A stretch of DNA of 64,000 nt from DASSUW01 sp963803335 (GTDB lineage: Bacteria > Actinomycetota > Thermoleophilia > Solirubrobacterales > Solirubrobacteraceae). Location of the stretch: NCBI GenBank assembly GCA_963803335.1, contig CAWDME010000008.1:124001-188000 (forward strand). The letters run 5' to 3'. Made by a program: the position numbers and the translations under genes. Positions 16,305 to 24,654 of the stretch are shown one piece after another (position 1 is the first letter of the stretch; each line of letters starts with the position of its first letter). A model generated the notes under the pieces. That model was not told where the DNA came from and did not search any database. It saw nothing but the letters and a program-made list of their open reading frames with translations.

Positions 16305-17722
16305 AGGTCGGGGACCTGCGCCGGGCGGCCGAGCGCCGCCTCCATCTGCGCCGCCACCTGCAGCAGCGTGTCCTCGCCCAGCGGCTTGGCGATGAGCTGC
16401 GCCGCCGTCGGCAGGCCGTCGTCGCCGAACCCGACCGGCACGCTGATCGCCGGCTGACCGGTCACGTTGAAGAGCGCGGTGAACGGCGTGAATCGGCCCG
16501 AGCGCGCGAAGTCTTCCATCGGGTTCTCGCCGACGCCGGTGCAGTCGCCGATCTGCAGCGGCCGCTCGGCCAGCGCGGGGGTGAGGAGCAGGTCGTACTC
16601 GGCGAAGAACGCGACGAGCCCGCGCGCCAGCGCCTGCAGCTGGGCCGTGGCGGCGAGGTAGCCGACCGACGTCATGTCCTGCGAGAGGTCGTAGATCGCC
16701 CGCGAGAGCGGCTCGATCTCGTCCTCGCCGGGCGGTCGTCCCGCGAGCAGCTCGCCGTAGCCGATGCCGAGGCTGACGGCCGGCCCGAACGCCTGGATGA
16801 ACAGCCCGAGCGCGTCGCGGCCTGGCATTGCGGGCGCCGCATGCTCGACCTCGTGGCCGAGCGAAGCCAGCAGCTCGCCCGCGACGTGCATGCCGCGCAC
16901 GCACTCGGGGTCGACGTCGACGCCGAGCGCGTTGTCGGCCGTCATCGCTACGCGCAGGCGCCCGGGGTCGCGCCGCACCGACGTCGCGTACGGCTCGACC
17001 GGCCGCGGCGCCCAGGTGGCGTCGCCGACCTCGTAGCCCGCCAGCACATCGAGCACCTGGGCCGTCTCGGCCACCGTGCGCGTGAGCACGCCGTCGCACG
17101 ACAAGAACGACTCGCCGAGGTCAGGCCCGCGGGAGACGCGCCCGCGCGAAGGCTTGAGCCCCACCAGGCCGCAGCAGGCGGCGGGGATGCGGATCGAGCC
17201 GCCGCCGTCATTGCCGTGGGCGACCGGCAGCATGCCGGCCGCGACCGCCGCGGCCGAGCCGCCGGAGGAGCCGCCGGGCGTGCGATCGGCGTTCCACGGG
17301 TTGTGCGTCGCGCCGGTGTGACGCGGCTCGGTCGTCGGCAGGATCCCGAACTCGGGCAAATTCGTGGTGCCCACGACCACGAAGCCGGCGTCGCGCAGGC
17401 GTCGCACCATGTACGCGCTGTGACCGGGCCGGTGACCGGCCAGGAACTTGGAGCCGAGGTTCATGCACATGCCCGAGACCGGGACGTTGGCCTTGATCGC
17501 GATCGGCACGCCGGCGAACGGCCGTTCGTCACCGGGCTGGATCGCGTCGGCGGCCTCGAGCGCGCGCTCGCCGTCCACCTCGATGAAGGCGTTGATGCGG
17601 TCGTCGAGGTCCTCGATCCGGCGCAGCGCGGCGCCCACGACCTCACGGGCCGAGATCTCCCCACCGCGCACCAGTGCGGCGAGCTCCGGAACCGGTTTGA
17701 GCATCAGGTCGGCAGCGCTCAT
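16301..17722 (-). CDS. Amidase (amidase-signature family)
   Basis: 473 aa. The Ser-cisSer-Lys catalytic triad is visible: Lys in PIAIKANVPV, cis-Ser and nucleophile Ser in the Gly/Ser-rich signature (TPGGSSGGSAAAVAAG and GNDGGGSIRIPAACCGLVG). It hydrolyses amide bonds; GatA is unlikely because GatB/C are absent. The substrate is open. The ATG at 17722 faces the CGNR gene across an 85-bp divergent gap. Confidence 0.88.
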   Translation of the reverse strand: MSAADLMLKPVPELAALVRGGEISAREVVGAALRRIEDLDDRINAFIEVDGERALEAADAIQPGDERPFAGVPIAIKANVPVSGMCMNLGSKFLAGHRPGHSAYMVRRLRDAGFVVVGTTNLPEFGILPTTEPRHTGATHNPWNADRTPGGSSGGSAAAVAAGMLPVAHGNDGGGSIRIPAACCGLVGLKPSRGRVSRGPDLGESFLSCDGVLTRTVAETAQVLDVLAGYEVGDATWAPRPVEPYATSVRRDPGRLRVAMTADNALGVDVDPECVRGMHVAGELLASLGHEVEHAAPAMPGRDALGLFIQAFGPAVSLGIGYGELLAGRPPGEDEIEPLSRAIYDLSQDMTSVGYLAATAQLQALARGLVAFFAEYDLLLTPALAERPLQIGDCTGVGENPMEDFARSGRFTPFTALFNVTGQPAISVPVGFGDDGLPTAAQLIAKPLGEDTLLQVAAQMEAALGRPAQVPDL

Positions 17723-17778
17723 GCGGGCGGCGGCAGCCTACGGGAATTGGGACGGTCACGCTGCCAATTGTCCTGTGA

Positions 17779-17809
17779 ATAACCAGTAGAGCACATATCA
17801 TCTGGTTAT
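17779..17809 (+). promoter_or_regulatory. Operator/promoter of the CGNR-citrate synthase operon
   Basis: Perfect inverted repeat ATAACCAG-N15-CTGGTTAT whose right arm ends on the start codon (ATG 17808). Inside it lies a -10-like TATCAT (17796-17801), 6 bp before the ATG, so transcription would be leaderless and the operator covers both the -10 and the start. The obvious candidate ligand-binding repressor is the CGNR protein itself. Confidence 0.55.
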
Positions 17810-18416
17810 GCACCGCGATTTACCCGCCGGTCCACCCGAATCCGGGACTCCGTACTGGTACTGGCTTGGCGGGCGGCCCGCGCTCGATTTCGTCAACACG
17901 CGCAGGGAGCGCTGGCGGCGCGATGTCGAATGTCTCCTTTCGGTCGACGAGGTCGTGACGTGGCTCGTGCGCGCCGGTCTGCTCCCGCAGCCGATGCGCG
18001 CACCCGCCTCGGTGCTCGCCGAGGCGCGCGAGCTGCGCGAGGCGATCGACGCGGGCGTGCGCGCCGCCGTCGCGCGCGAGGCGCCCGACGCGGCGGCAGT
18101 CGCGCTGATCGACGACTGGCTCACGCTCGCCGGCTCGCGCCCTGCCCTCATGGCCGGCCGCGACGGCCGCCCCGTGCTGGCCGACCGTGTGAGCGCCGAG
18201 TCGCCACGCCGCGCGCTCGGCATGGTGGCCTACGACGCTGCGCGCATGCTCGGGATCGCGTCCGAGCGTGCGCGGGTGCGCATCTGCGGGTCCGACAGCT
18301 GCTCCGCCCGCTTCTACGACCGCTCGCCCGCGGGCGCCCGGCGCTGGTGCTCGATGGCACTGTGCGGCAACCAGAACAAAGCCAGGAGATTCAGAGAGCG
18401 AAATGTCCGGACTTGA
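17808..18416 (+). CDS. CGNR zinc-finger (ABATE-domain) regulator
   Basis: 202 aa. The N-terminal ABATE domain (about residues 10-150; GGRPALDFVNTRRERW) is followed by the C-terminal CGNR zinc finger: VRICGSDSCSARFYD and RRWCSMALCGNQNKARRFRER, with four Cys ligands. Family members are thought to be stress- or metabolite-responsive transcriptional regulators. Its end overlaps citrate synthase by 14 bp, implying control of that gene. Confidence 0.85.
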   Translation: MHRDLPAGPPESGTPYWYWLGGRPALDFVNTRRERWRRDVECLLSVDEVVTWLVRAGLLPQPMRAPASVLAEARELREAIDAGVRAAVAREAPDAAAVALIDDWLTLAGSRPALMAGRDGRPVLADRVSAESPRRALGMVAYDAARMLGIASERARVRICGSDSCSARFYDRSPAGARRWCSMALCGNQNKARRFRERNVRT

Positions 18417-19467
18417 AGGCGTCGTCGCGTTCGACACGCAGATCGCGGAGCCTGACCGCGAGGGCGGCGCGCTGCGCTACCGCGGCATCGACATCGAGGA
18501 GCTCGTCGGCGCCGTGCCGTTCGAGCACGTCTGGGGCCTGCTCGTCGACGGCGAGTTCGAGCCCGGCCTGCCGCCCGCCGAGCCGCACCCGCTGGCCGTA
18601 CGCACCGCCGACCCGCGCGTGGACGTGCAGGCGGCGCTGGCGATGCTCGCGCCAGAGTGGGGGATGAAGTCGCTGATCGACATCTCCGACGAGCAGGCAC
18701 GCGACGACCTCGCCCGCGCGTCGGTCATGGCGCTGTCGTTCGTCGCGCAGTCGGCCCGCGGCGTCGGACGCCCGCCGGTGCCGCAGCGCGAGGTCGACCG
18801 CGCGACGTCGATCCCGGAGCGCTTCCTGATCCGCTGGCGCGGCGAGGCCGACCCCGACCACGTGAAAGCGATCGACGCCTACTGGATCAGCGCCGCCGAG
18901 CACGGCATGAACGCGTCGACGTTCACCGCGCGCGTCGTCGCCTCCACCGGCGCCGACGTCGCCGCCGCGCTGTCGGCCGCCGTCGGCGCGCTCTCCGGCC
19001 CACTGCACGGAGGGGCGCCGGCGCGCGTGCTGAAGATGCTCGACGACGTCGAGCGGACGGGCGACGCCGACCGCTACGTGCGCGAGGTGCTCGACCGCGG
19101 CGAGCGGCTGATGGGCTTCGGCCACCGCGTCTACCGCGCCGAGGACCCGCGGGCGCGCGTGCTGCGGCGGACCGCGAAGGCGATCGGCTCGCCGCGCGCG
19201 GAGGTGGCCGAGCGCCTCGAGGCGGCCGCGCTCGCCGAGCTGCAGGCCCGCAAGCCGGACCGCGTGCTGGCCACCAACGTCGAGTTCTGGTCGGCCGTGG
19301 TGCTCGACCACGCGCAGGTGCCGCCGGCGCTGTTCACGCCGCTGTTCACGTGCGCGCGGACGGCCGGCTGGTCGGCGCACATCCTCGAGCAGAAGCGCGA
19401 GGGGCGGCTGATCCGCCCGTCGGCGCGCTACGTCGGCGAGCCGCCGCGGGCGCTCACACCCGCTTAA
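18403..19467 (+). CDS. citA: Citrate synthase, actinobacterial CitA-like
   Basis: 354 aa, forms citrate (or 2-methylcitrate) from acetyl- or propionyl-CoA and oxaloacetate. Catalytic His residues are visible in SAAEHGMNAS and GFGHRVYRAEDPR. The usual catalytic Asp (in NVDF) is Glu here (NVEFWSAVVLDHAQ), which I associate from memory with the second, CitA-type citrate synthases of actinobacteria. The conserved C-terminus WSAHILEQKREGRLIRP is present. The start overlaps the CGNR gene by 14 bp; the stop shares a TTAA palindrome with the convergent cupin gene. Confidence 0.85.
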   Translation: MSGLEGVVAFDTQIAEPDREGGALRYRGIDIEELVGAVPFEHVWGLLVDGEFEPGLPPAEPHPLAVRTADPRVDVQAALAMLAPEWGMKSLIDISDEQARDDLARASVMALSFVAQSARGVGRPPVPQREVDRATSIPERFLIRWRGEADPDHVKAIDAYWISAAEHGMNASTFTARVVASTGADVAAALSAAVGALSGPLHGGAPARVLKMLDDVERTGDADRYVREVLDRGERLMGFGHRVYRAEDPRARVLRRTAKAIGSPRAEVAERLEAAALAELQARKPDRVLATNVEFWSAVVLDHAQVPPALFTPLFTCARTAGWSAHILEQKREGRLIRPSARYVGEPPRALTPA

Positions 19468-19967
19468 TCGAGGACCTGGTCGAAGAACTGCAGCGGCCCG
19501 GTGGCCGCGCGCAGCTCGTCGGTCATCGTGCCGTCGATCATCACGAACACCATCCGGACGGGCGTGTCGGAGCGATTCGCCCACGCGTGGTTGGTGCCGC
19601 GCTGGACGACCGCGTCGCCGGTGCGCACGAGCGTCTCGGATCCGTCGTCGAGCAGTAGCCACGTCTCGCCCTCCAGCACGACGCCGACGTCCACGCTCTC
19701 GGTGCGGTGCATTGGGGCCTCGGCGCCGGGCGCCATCTCGGTGAAGCGCACGGTCACGCCGTTGGGCGGCGGCGGCGTGCGTACCGGGCGGTCCGTGGGC
19801 TCCGACGGCTCGCTCGCTGCGATCGGCGCAGGCGTCTGGTCGGTGATCCAGACCTCGTGGAAGGCGGCGGAGCCGATGTCGAGCATCTTGGGGTTCGGGC
19901 CGTCGGAGAGGACGACCGACTTGCCGGAGGCGTCGTGGCCGGTGACGATCCGGCGCGGGGCGCTCAT
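19464..19967 (-). CDS. Cupin-domain protein
   Basis: 167 aa. C-terminal cupin with APMHRTESVDVGVVLEGE (His and Glu metal ligands) and GDAVVQRGTNHAWANRSD. The N-terminal half has a small insertion (PSEPTDRPVRTPPPP). Similar actinobacterial cupins lie beside regulators; no substrate is known. It is the second gene of an operon with MarR, coupled by an ATGA overlap (19964-19967). Confidence 0.8.
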   Translation of the reverse strand: MSAPRRIVTGHDASGKSVVLSDGPNPKMLDIGSAAFHEVWITDQTPAPIAASEPSEPTDRPVRTPPPPNGVTVRFTEMAPGAEAPMHRTESVDVGVVLEGETWLLLDDGSETLVRTGDAVVQRGTNHAWANRSDTPVRMVFVMIDGTMTDELRAATGPLQFFDQVLD

Positions 19968-20401
19968 GCAGCGTCGATCGCGCGGGTCAAGATGTCGCGT
20001 AGCGCGGTCGCGTCCTCCTCGGACAGCGCCGCGAGCTTCGGTGGCGGCTCGCCGGCCCGGCGCTCGATCTCGATCCGCATCCACTCGCCCTTCTCGGTCA
20101 GCACCACGGCCTTCACCCGGCGGTCACGCTCAGAGGCTTGGCGCTCGGCGAGGCCCGCGGCCTCGAGCCGGTCGACAATGCCCGTGATGTTCGAGTTGTC
20201 GCAGTGCAGCGCCTCGGCCAGCGCGCTCATGGGCTGCGCGCGACCGGGCTCGAGTTCGCCCAGCGCCTGCGCCTGCTGAGGGGAGATGCCGAGCTCGGAG
20301 AGGATCGCCCAGCGACGGCGCTTGTCCTCGAGGAAGATCCGCCAGAACAGCCGCCAGGCTTCGCGGGCGGCGGTGCTCGAGCGCTCGCCCGTTGCTGCCA
20401 T
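19964..20401 (-). CDS. MarR-family transcriptional regulator
   Basis: 145 aa winged-helix regulator: recognition region PMSALAEALHCDNSNITGIVDRLEAAGL, wing AERQASERDRRVKAVVLTEKG. MarR dimers bind palindromes and leave DNA on ligand binding, typically controlling drug or aromatic compound export. The palindromic operator GTCAAATATTTGAC stands 31 bp upstream and controls the divergent ABC exporter. ATG start is 6 bp after its -10, so the mRNA is leaderless. Confidence 0.88.
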   Translation of the reverse strand: MAATGERSSTAAREAWRLFWRIFLEDKRRRWAILSELGISPQQAQALGELEPGRAQPMSALAEALHCDNSNITGIVDRLEAAGLAERQASERDRRVKAVVLTEKGEWMRIEIERRAGEPPPKLAALSEEDATALRDILTRAIDAA

Positions 20402-20407
20402 AAAGGG

Positions 20408-20469
20408 ACCATAGCCGAGAAAGCTTGATGAGTCAAATATTTGACAACCTCAAGTATCTTCGCTATCAA
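20408..20469. promoter_or_regulatory. Divergent MarR/ABC promoters around one palindromic operator
   Basis: Perfect 14-bp palindrome GTCAAATATTTGAC (20432-20445). Plus promoter: -35 TTGACA (20441-20446), 17-bp spacer, -10 TATCAA (20464-20469), 8 bp before ATG 20478. Minus promoter: -35 TTGACT (20436-20431), 17-bp spacer, -10 TATGGT (20413-20408), 6 bp before ATG 20401. Both -35 boxes lie in the palindrome, so one dimer would shut both. Confidence 0.75.
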
Positions 20470-20477
20470 ATCACGCT

Positions 20478-21464
20478 ATGACGATCCTCCCCAACGGCAT
20501 CGAGGTCGAGGGCCTCGCGCGCGAGTTCAAAGGCGGCGTGCGCGCGGTTGACGGCATCGATCTGACGGTCGAGCCCGGCGAGATCTACGGCTTCCTGGGG
20601 CCGAACGGCGCGGGCAAGTCGACCACGGTGCTGATGCTCACTACCCTGCTTCCGCCTACCGCCGGCACCGCGCGCGTCGCCGGCCACGACATCGTGCGCG
20701 AGGGCCCCGAGGTCCGCATGGCGATCGGCGCCGCGCTCCAGGAGGCGGCGCTCGACGGGCTCCTCACCGGCCGCGAGCACATGCGCCTGCAGACCTCGCT
20801 CCAGGGCATCCCGAAGGCCGAGCGCCGCCCGCGCGGGGACGCGCTGCTCGAACGCGTCGGCCTGATGGACGCCGCCGACCGCAAGGTCCGCGGCTACTCG
20901 GGCGGCATGAAGCGCCGGCTCGACCTGGCGCTCGCGCTCGTCCACCACCCGCGCATCCTGTTCCTCGACGAGCCGACGACCGGCCTCGATCCCCACAGCC
21001 GTGCGGACATGTGGCAGGAGGTCGCGCGGCTCGCGCACGACGACGGCGTGACCGTCTTCCTCACCACGCAGTACCTCGAGGAGGCGGACGTGCTCGCCGA
21101 CCGCATCGCGATCATCGACCAGGGCAAGATCGTCGCCCGCGGCACGCCGGACGCGTTGAAGGCCGAGATCGGGCGACCGACGCTCGAGATCGAGCCGGCC
21201 GAGGCCGAGGACCGCGATGCGGTCGCGGGCGTGCTTGCGCGCTTTGGCACGCCGGTCACGGCACGCCCGGGCGCGGCCGCGGTGCGGCTCAGCGGCGGCG
21301 TCGACCAGCTCGCCGAGGTCGTGCGCTCGCTCGACGGCGAGAGCCTCGGCGTCGCCGACTTCCGGCTGCACGCGCCGACGCTCGACGACGTGTTCCTCGC
21401 CAAGACCGGCCGCAAGCTCGAGGGCGGTGAGCCCAGCCCCGAGCCGGAGGCGGTGCCAGCATGA
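20478..21464 (+). CDS. ABC exporter ATP-binding protein (DrrA-like)
   Basis: 328 aa. Walker A GPNGAGKST, signature GYSGGMKRRLD, Walker B ILFLDEPTTGLDP, switch FLTTQYLEEADVLAD. A C-terminal extension of about 90 residues (regulatory DUF4162-like region, ending APTLDDVFLAKTG) is usual for DrrA proteins. It pairs with two permease genes downstream. Its stop overlaps the first permease by ATGA, and transcription is divergent from marR. Confidence 0.9.
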   Translation: MTILPNGIEVEGLAREFKGGVRAVDGIDLTVEPGEIYGFLGPNGAGKSTTVLMLTTLLPPTAGTARVAGHDIVREGPEVRMAIGAALQEAALDGLLTGREHMRLQTSLQGIPKAERRPRGDALLERVGLMDAADRKVRGYSGGMKRRLDLALALVHHPRILFLDEPTTGLDPHSRADMWQEVARLAHDDGVTVFLTTQYLEEADVLADRIAIIDQGKIVARGTPDALKAEIGRPTLEIEPAEAEDRDAVAGVLARFGTPVTARPGAAAVRLSGGVDQLAEVVRSLDGESLGVADFRLHAPTLDDVFLAKTGRKLEGGEPSPEPEAVPA

Positions 21465-22228
21465 GAGCGCAGGTCTACGAGATGGCGCGCCGCGCGGTGA
21501 TCCAGACGCTGCGCCAGCCGGCGCTGATCGTCCCGCCGATCGTGTTCCCGCTGATCATGATGGCCATCAACACCGGCGGCCTGCACGCGGCGACCAACCT
21601 GCCCGGCTTTCCCGCCGATACGTACCTGGACTTCGCGATCGCGGTGCCGTTCATACAGGGCTCGCTGTTCGCGTGCATCAACGCGGGAGCGTCGCTCGCG
21701 CGTGACGTCGAAAGCGGGTTCCTCAAGCGCCTCGCGATGACGCCGATGCAGCGCGCCGCGCTGCTGATCGGCCAGCTCGGCGGCGTGATGCTCGTCGCGG
21801 GCGTGTCGGCGCTGATCTACATCGTCGTCGGCTTCGCCGCCGGGATGGACTTCAAGGCGGGCGCGCTCGGTGTCGTGGTGATGCTCGTGCTGGCGATGCT
21901 GATCGCGCTCGCCTTCGCCGCGCTCGGGGCGTTCGTCGGGTTGCGGTCGGGCTCGGGCGAGACCGTGCAGGGGTTCTTCCCGCTGTTCTTCGTCCTGCTG
22001 TTCCTGTCCTCGATGAGCCTGCCGCGGCCGCTGATCGAGCAGGACTGGTTCCGCTTCATCGCGACCTACAACCCGGTCTCGTACCTGATCGAGGGCCTGC
22101 GTTCCTTCATCATCTACGGCTGGGACGCGGAGGCGTTGGCGCTTGGCTTCGGGGTCGCGATCGTCGGCTCGGTGGCGGCGGTCGCCGCGGCATCGAGCGC
22201 CCTGCGGACGAGGCTGGTGCGGACATGA
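21461..22228 (+). CDS. ABC-2 type permease
   Basis: 255 aa, six membrane helices with the ABC-2 pattern LARDVESGFLKRLAMTPMQRAALL and a conserved NPVSYLIEGLRS loop. First of two permeases, so the exporter is probably a heterodimeric channel with two copies of the ATPase. Overlaps both neighbours by 4 bp. Confidence 0.88.
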   Translation: MRAQVYEMARRAVIQTLRQPALIVPPIVFPLIMMAINTGGLHAATNLPGFPADTYLDFAIAVPFIQGSLFACINAGASLARDVESGFLKRLAMTPMQRAALLIGQLGGVMLVAGVSALIYIVVGFAAGMDFKAGALGVVVMLVLAMLIALAFAALGAFVGLRSGSGETVQGFFPLFFVLLFLSSMSLPRPLIEQDWFRFIATYNPVSYLIEGLRSFIIYGWDAEALALGFGVAIVGSVAAVAAASSALRTRLVRT

Positions 22229-23001
22229 GGCGCTTCTGGCAGGTCGCGCTCGCGGTCGCCTGGCGGTCGATCCACAAGATCGCCACGACGCCGCAGCTCC
22301 TACTTCCCTCGATCGTGTTCCCGATGTTCTTCTTCGTCGCCTTCGCCGGCGGCCTGTCGAACGTCGCCAACGTGCCGGGCTTCGACTTCCCGTCCGGATA
22401 CACGGCGTTCCAGTTCGTGTTCGTGTTGCTGCAGGCGTCGGCGTTCGGCGGTGTTTTCACCGGCTTCGGCATCGCGGCCGACTTCGAGTTCGGCTTCGCG
22501 CGACGGCTGATGCTGGCGGCGCCGAACCGGCTCGGGATCATCGCCGGCTACGCGATCTCGGCCGCGACGCGGACGACGTTCGTGGGCGTCCTGATCTTCG
22601 CCGTCGGGCTGCTGACCGGCATGCAGGTCGGCGGCAACGGCGTCGACCTGTTCGGGCTCGTCGTCCTCGCCTACCTCGTCTCCTTCACGGCGACGCTGTG
22701 GGCGGCGGGCGTGGCGATGCGCCTGCGGTCGATGCAGGCCGGCCCGCTGATGCAGATGCCGGTGTTCCTGGTGCTGTTCCTCGCGCCCGTGTACGTGCCG
22801 CTCGCCCTGCTGTCGGGCTGGGTGCACGCGGTCGCGAAGGTCAACCCGTTCACGCCGCTGATCGAGACCGGCCGCGACTTCATCTCCGGCTCGCCGCCGA
22901 ACGCCGCGCTGGCGTATGGCATCGCGGTCGGGCTCCTGCTGGGGTTCGGCGCGTGGGCGGTGCGCGGGCTGCGCAGCGCCGAGGCCGCCGGCGGGGGCTA
23001 G
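22225..23001 (+). CDS. ABC-2 type permease, second subunit
   Basis: 258 aa, six predicted helices with ADFEFGFARRLMLAAPNRLG and VNPFTPLIETGRDFISG loops, aligned in order with the preceding permease although the sequences have diverged. It completes the MarR-linked exporter operon. Confidence 0.86.
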   Translation: MRRFWQVALAVAWRSIHKIATTPQLLLPSIVFPMFFFVAFAGGLSNVANVPGFDFPSGYTAFQFVFVLLQASAFGGVFTGFGIAADFEFGFARRLMLAAPNRLGIIAGYAISAATRTTFVGVLIFAVGLLTGMQVGGNGVDLFGLVVLAYLVSFTATLWAAGVAMRLRSMQAGPLMQMPVFLVLFLAPVYVPLALLSGWVHAVAKVNPFTPLIETGRDFISGSPPNAALAYGIAVGLLLGFGAWAVRGLRSAEAAGGG

Positions 23002-23011
23002 GAGCCAGGCT

Positions 23012-23302
23012 CTAGGAGCCCTCGACCAGCACGATGTTCGTGACGGACGCGCTCCTGCGCAGGTCGCGCAGGGGCGCGTAGCCGTCCGAGTGGTACCAGC
23101 CGCGGGCGGCGTCCATGTCGGGGAACTCGATGATCACGATCCGCAGCGGGTCCCAGTCGCCCTCGAGGAGCTCCTGCGCGCCGCCACGGGCGACGAAGCG
23201 GCCACCGTGGTCGGCGACAGCCTTGGTGTTGCCCTCGCGGTACTGGACGAGCTTGTCCTGGTCCCAGGCTTCGGTGACTGCGGCGATGACATAGGCGGGC
23301 AT
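23012..23302 (-). CDS. DUF1330 family protein
   Basis: 96 aa dimeric alpha/beta-barrel type. MPAYVIAAV at the start, VARGGAQELLEGDW and IVIIEFPDMDAARGWYHSDGY in the middle match DUF1330. The physiological role of the family is unknown. Start chosen at 23302; minus-strand -10 TACCGT lies 6 bp upstream. Confidence 0.85.
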   Translation of the reverse strand: MPAYVIAAVTEAWDQDKLVQYREGNTKAVADHGGRFVARGGAQELLEGDWDPLRIVIIEFPDMDAARGWYHSDGYAPLRDLRRSASVTNIVLVEGS

Positions 23303-23307
23303 GGCCG

Positions 23308-23314
23308 TACGGTA
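23308..23314. promoter_or_regulatory. Shared -10 for divergent DUF1330 and YunG-like genes
   Basis: TACGGTA reads TACGGT on the plus strand (23308-23313, 8 bp before GTG 23322) and TACCGT on the minus strand (23314-23309, 6 bp before ATG 23302). Start codons are 19 bp apart. Confidence 0.5.
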
Positions 23315-23321
23315 TGTGACC

Positions 23322-23915
23322 GTGAGCACGCTCGAGCATGCGGTCCGCGCCGCCTGGTGCCTGTGGACGAGCGACCCGGTCGATCAGCCGGGCTGGACCG
23401 ACGCGAACCCCGCCTCGGGGCAATGCGCGTCGACCGCGCTCGTGGTCCAGGACCGGCTCGGAGGCGATTTGCTGATCGCCGACGTGCACGAGGCCGACGG
23501 CTCGCGGCAGGGCGTGCACTACTGGAATCGCCTGCCGGACGGCACCGAGCTCGACCTCACGCGCGAGCAGTTCCGGAGCGGCGAGGTCGTGGGCGCTCCG
23601 CAGCAGATCGATCGCCCGCCCGACGTCACACGCGGACGGATGGCCGGTCACTACCACCTGTTCGCACATCGCGTGGTGCACGCGACCCCCCGCGATCGGC
23701 CCGTGGAGGTCGAAGGCGTGTGCGGCGATCGCGTACTGCCCGGAGGCCGGCCCGAGGTCGGGGAGCTGTTGCAGGACTGTGTGCGGCGCACGATCCGCGA
23801 CACGACCGGGGGCGAGGTCGGCGTCGGACGCGTGCTCGGGGTCCGCGCGCGCGAGGTCGTGCCCGGGCAATGGGTGGACGTCGTCGCCTACGAGTGCCGC
23901 CTGCCCACCACCTAG
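23322..23915 (+). CDS. YunG-like family protein
   Basis: 197 aa. The first half shows the YunG pattern: NPASGQCASTALVVQDRLGG with a conserved Gln-Cys, and HYWNRLPDGTELDLTREQF, which suggests a papain-like or peptidase-like Cys/His arrangement; activity is not known. The C-terminal half (VGELLQDCVRRTIRDTTG...) is unrelated and unassigned. The start is GTG 23322 because its distance to the -10 fits; GTG 23316 would sit too close. The stop shares a CTAG palindrome with the convergent gene. Confidence 0.75.
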   Translation: MSTLEHAVRAAWCLWTSDPVDQPGWTDANPASGQCASTALVVQDRLGGDLLIADVHEADGSRQGVHYWNRLPDGTELDLTREQFRSGEVVGAPQQIDRPPDVTRGRMAGHYHLFAHRVVHATPRDRPVEVEGVCGDRVLPGGRPEVGELLQDCVRRTIRDTTGGEVGVGRVLGVRAREVVPGQWVDVVAYECRLPTT

Positions 23916-24643
23916 CGCTCGGCGCCGGCGAGCCGCATCGCGCGCCGGACGTGCGCGAGCTCCGCTCGTGTATGCCGGGCCGCGAGGTCCTCGAGCATGA
24001 ACTGGCAGGCCCACCTGCGCGCGGGCCCGGAGAGCGTCTGCAGGCGGCCGGCCTGAAGCCAGGCGTCGGCCAGTGCCTTCCAACCGCGCTTGTCCTCCAG
24101 CTCTCGAACGGCAGGGTCGAGCGTCAGAAGAGTCCAGGTTCGCGCCCGATCGAGCTCCGGGGCTCCACCGGCGGTATTCGCCCAGTCGATCACGCCGGTC
24201 GGCGCGCCGTCGTCATCCACCAGGACGTTGACGGGGTGCAGGTCCAAGTGCAGCAGCCGCCGCTCGCCGGAACGCGCTCCTGGCGCGTCTCGCAGGCCAG
24301 GCGGGCACGGGACCTGGGCCAGCGCGTCGTGCAACGCGCCGCAGGCGTGGCCGGCGGCCGCCCCACCGCGCGGGCTCTCGAACGCCACCTCCCCCGCCGG
24401 TCGCCCGGGACCTTCTCCAACAGGACCGCCCCTTCGCGCCGGTCGAGCACGCGCGGGACGGGGCACGTGGCCGGCCGCAGCCGCCATCGCCGGCAGCTCG
24501 GAGGCCACGCGCTCCCCGACGCGCAGCACGACATGCCCGTCGCTCCACGTGGCGCCAGACCGTCGGCCCAGCGGGCGCAGGCTCTCGAGCCGCAGCCTGA
24601 AGCCGTCGGCCGCGCGGGCGACCGCATCCGGCAAGCGCGCCAT
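23912..24643 (-). CDS. Aminoglycoside phosphotransferase (APH)-family protein with two compensating frame disturbances
   Basis: 243 aa in the open frame. The C-terminal kinase core is clear: HLDLHPVNVLVDDDG (catalytic Asp and Asn) and VIDWANTAGGAPELDRA (metal Asp). Between about 24465 and 24395 the open frame reads nonsense-like Pro/Arg/Gly text, while the +1 frame there reads VLDRREGAVLLEKVPGD, the expected APH beta-strand with conserved Lys/Glu. The shifts fall at a CCCC and a GGGGG run. The reading frame stays open overall. It phosphorylates an unknown small molecule or is non-functional. Downstream of a cupin gene by 11 bp. Confidence 0.65.
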   Translation of the reverse strand: MARLPDAVARAADGFRLRLESLRPLGRRSGATWSDGHVVLRVGERVASELPAMAAAAGHVPRPARARPARRGGPVGEGPGRPAGEVAFESPRGGAAAGHACGALHDALAQVPCPPGLRDAPGARSGERRLLHLDLHPVNVLVDDDGAPTGVIDWANTAGGAPELDRARTWTLLTLDPAVRELEDKRGWKALADAWLQAGRLQTLSGPARRWACQFMLEDLAARHTRAELAHVRRAMRLAGAER

Positions 24644-24654
24644 CGGCTTCGCAG

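Noticed and set aside
23012..24083. A 361-codon minus-strand frame over the DUF1330 and YunG genes
   Set aside because: Shadow frame: the DUF1330 and YunG-like frames both have family motifs and the shared -10 fits them.
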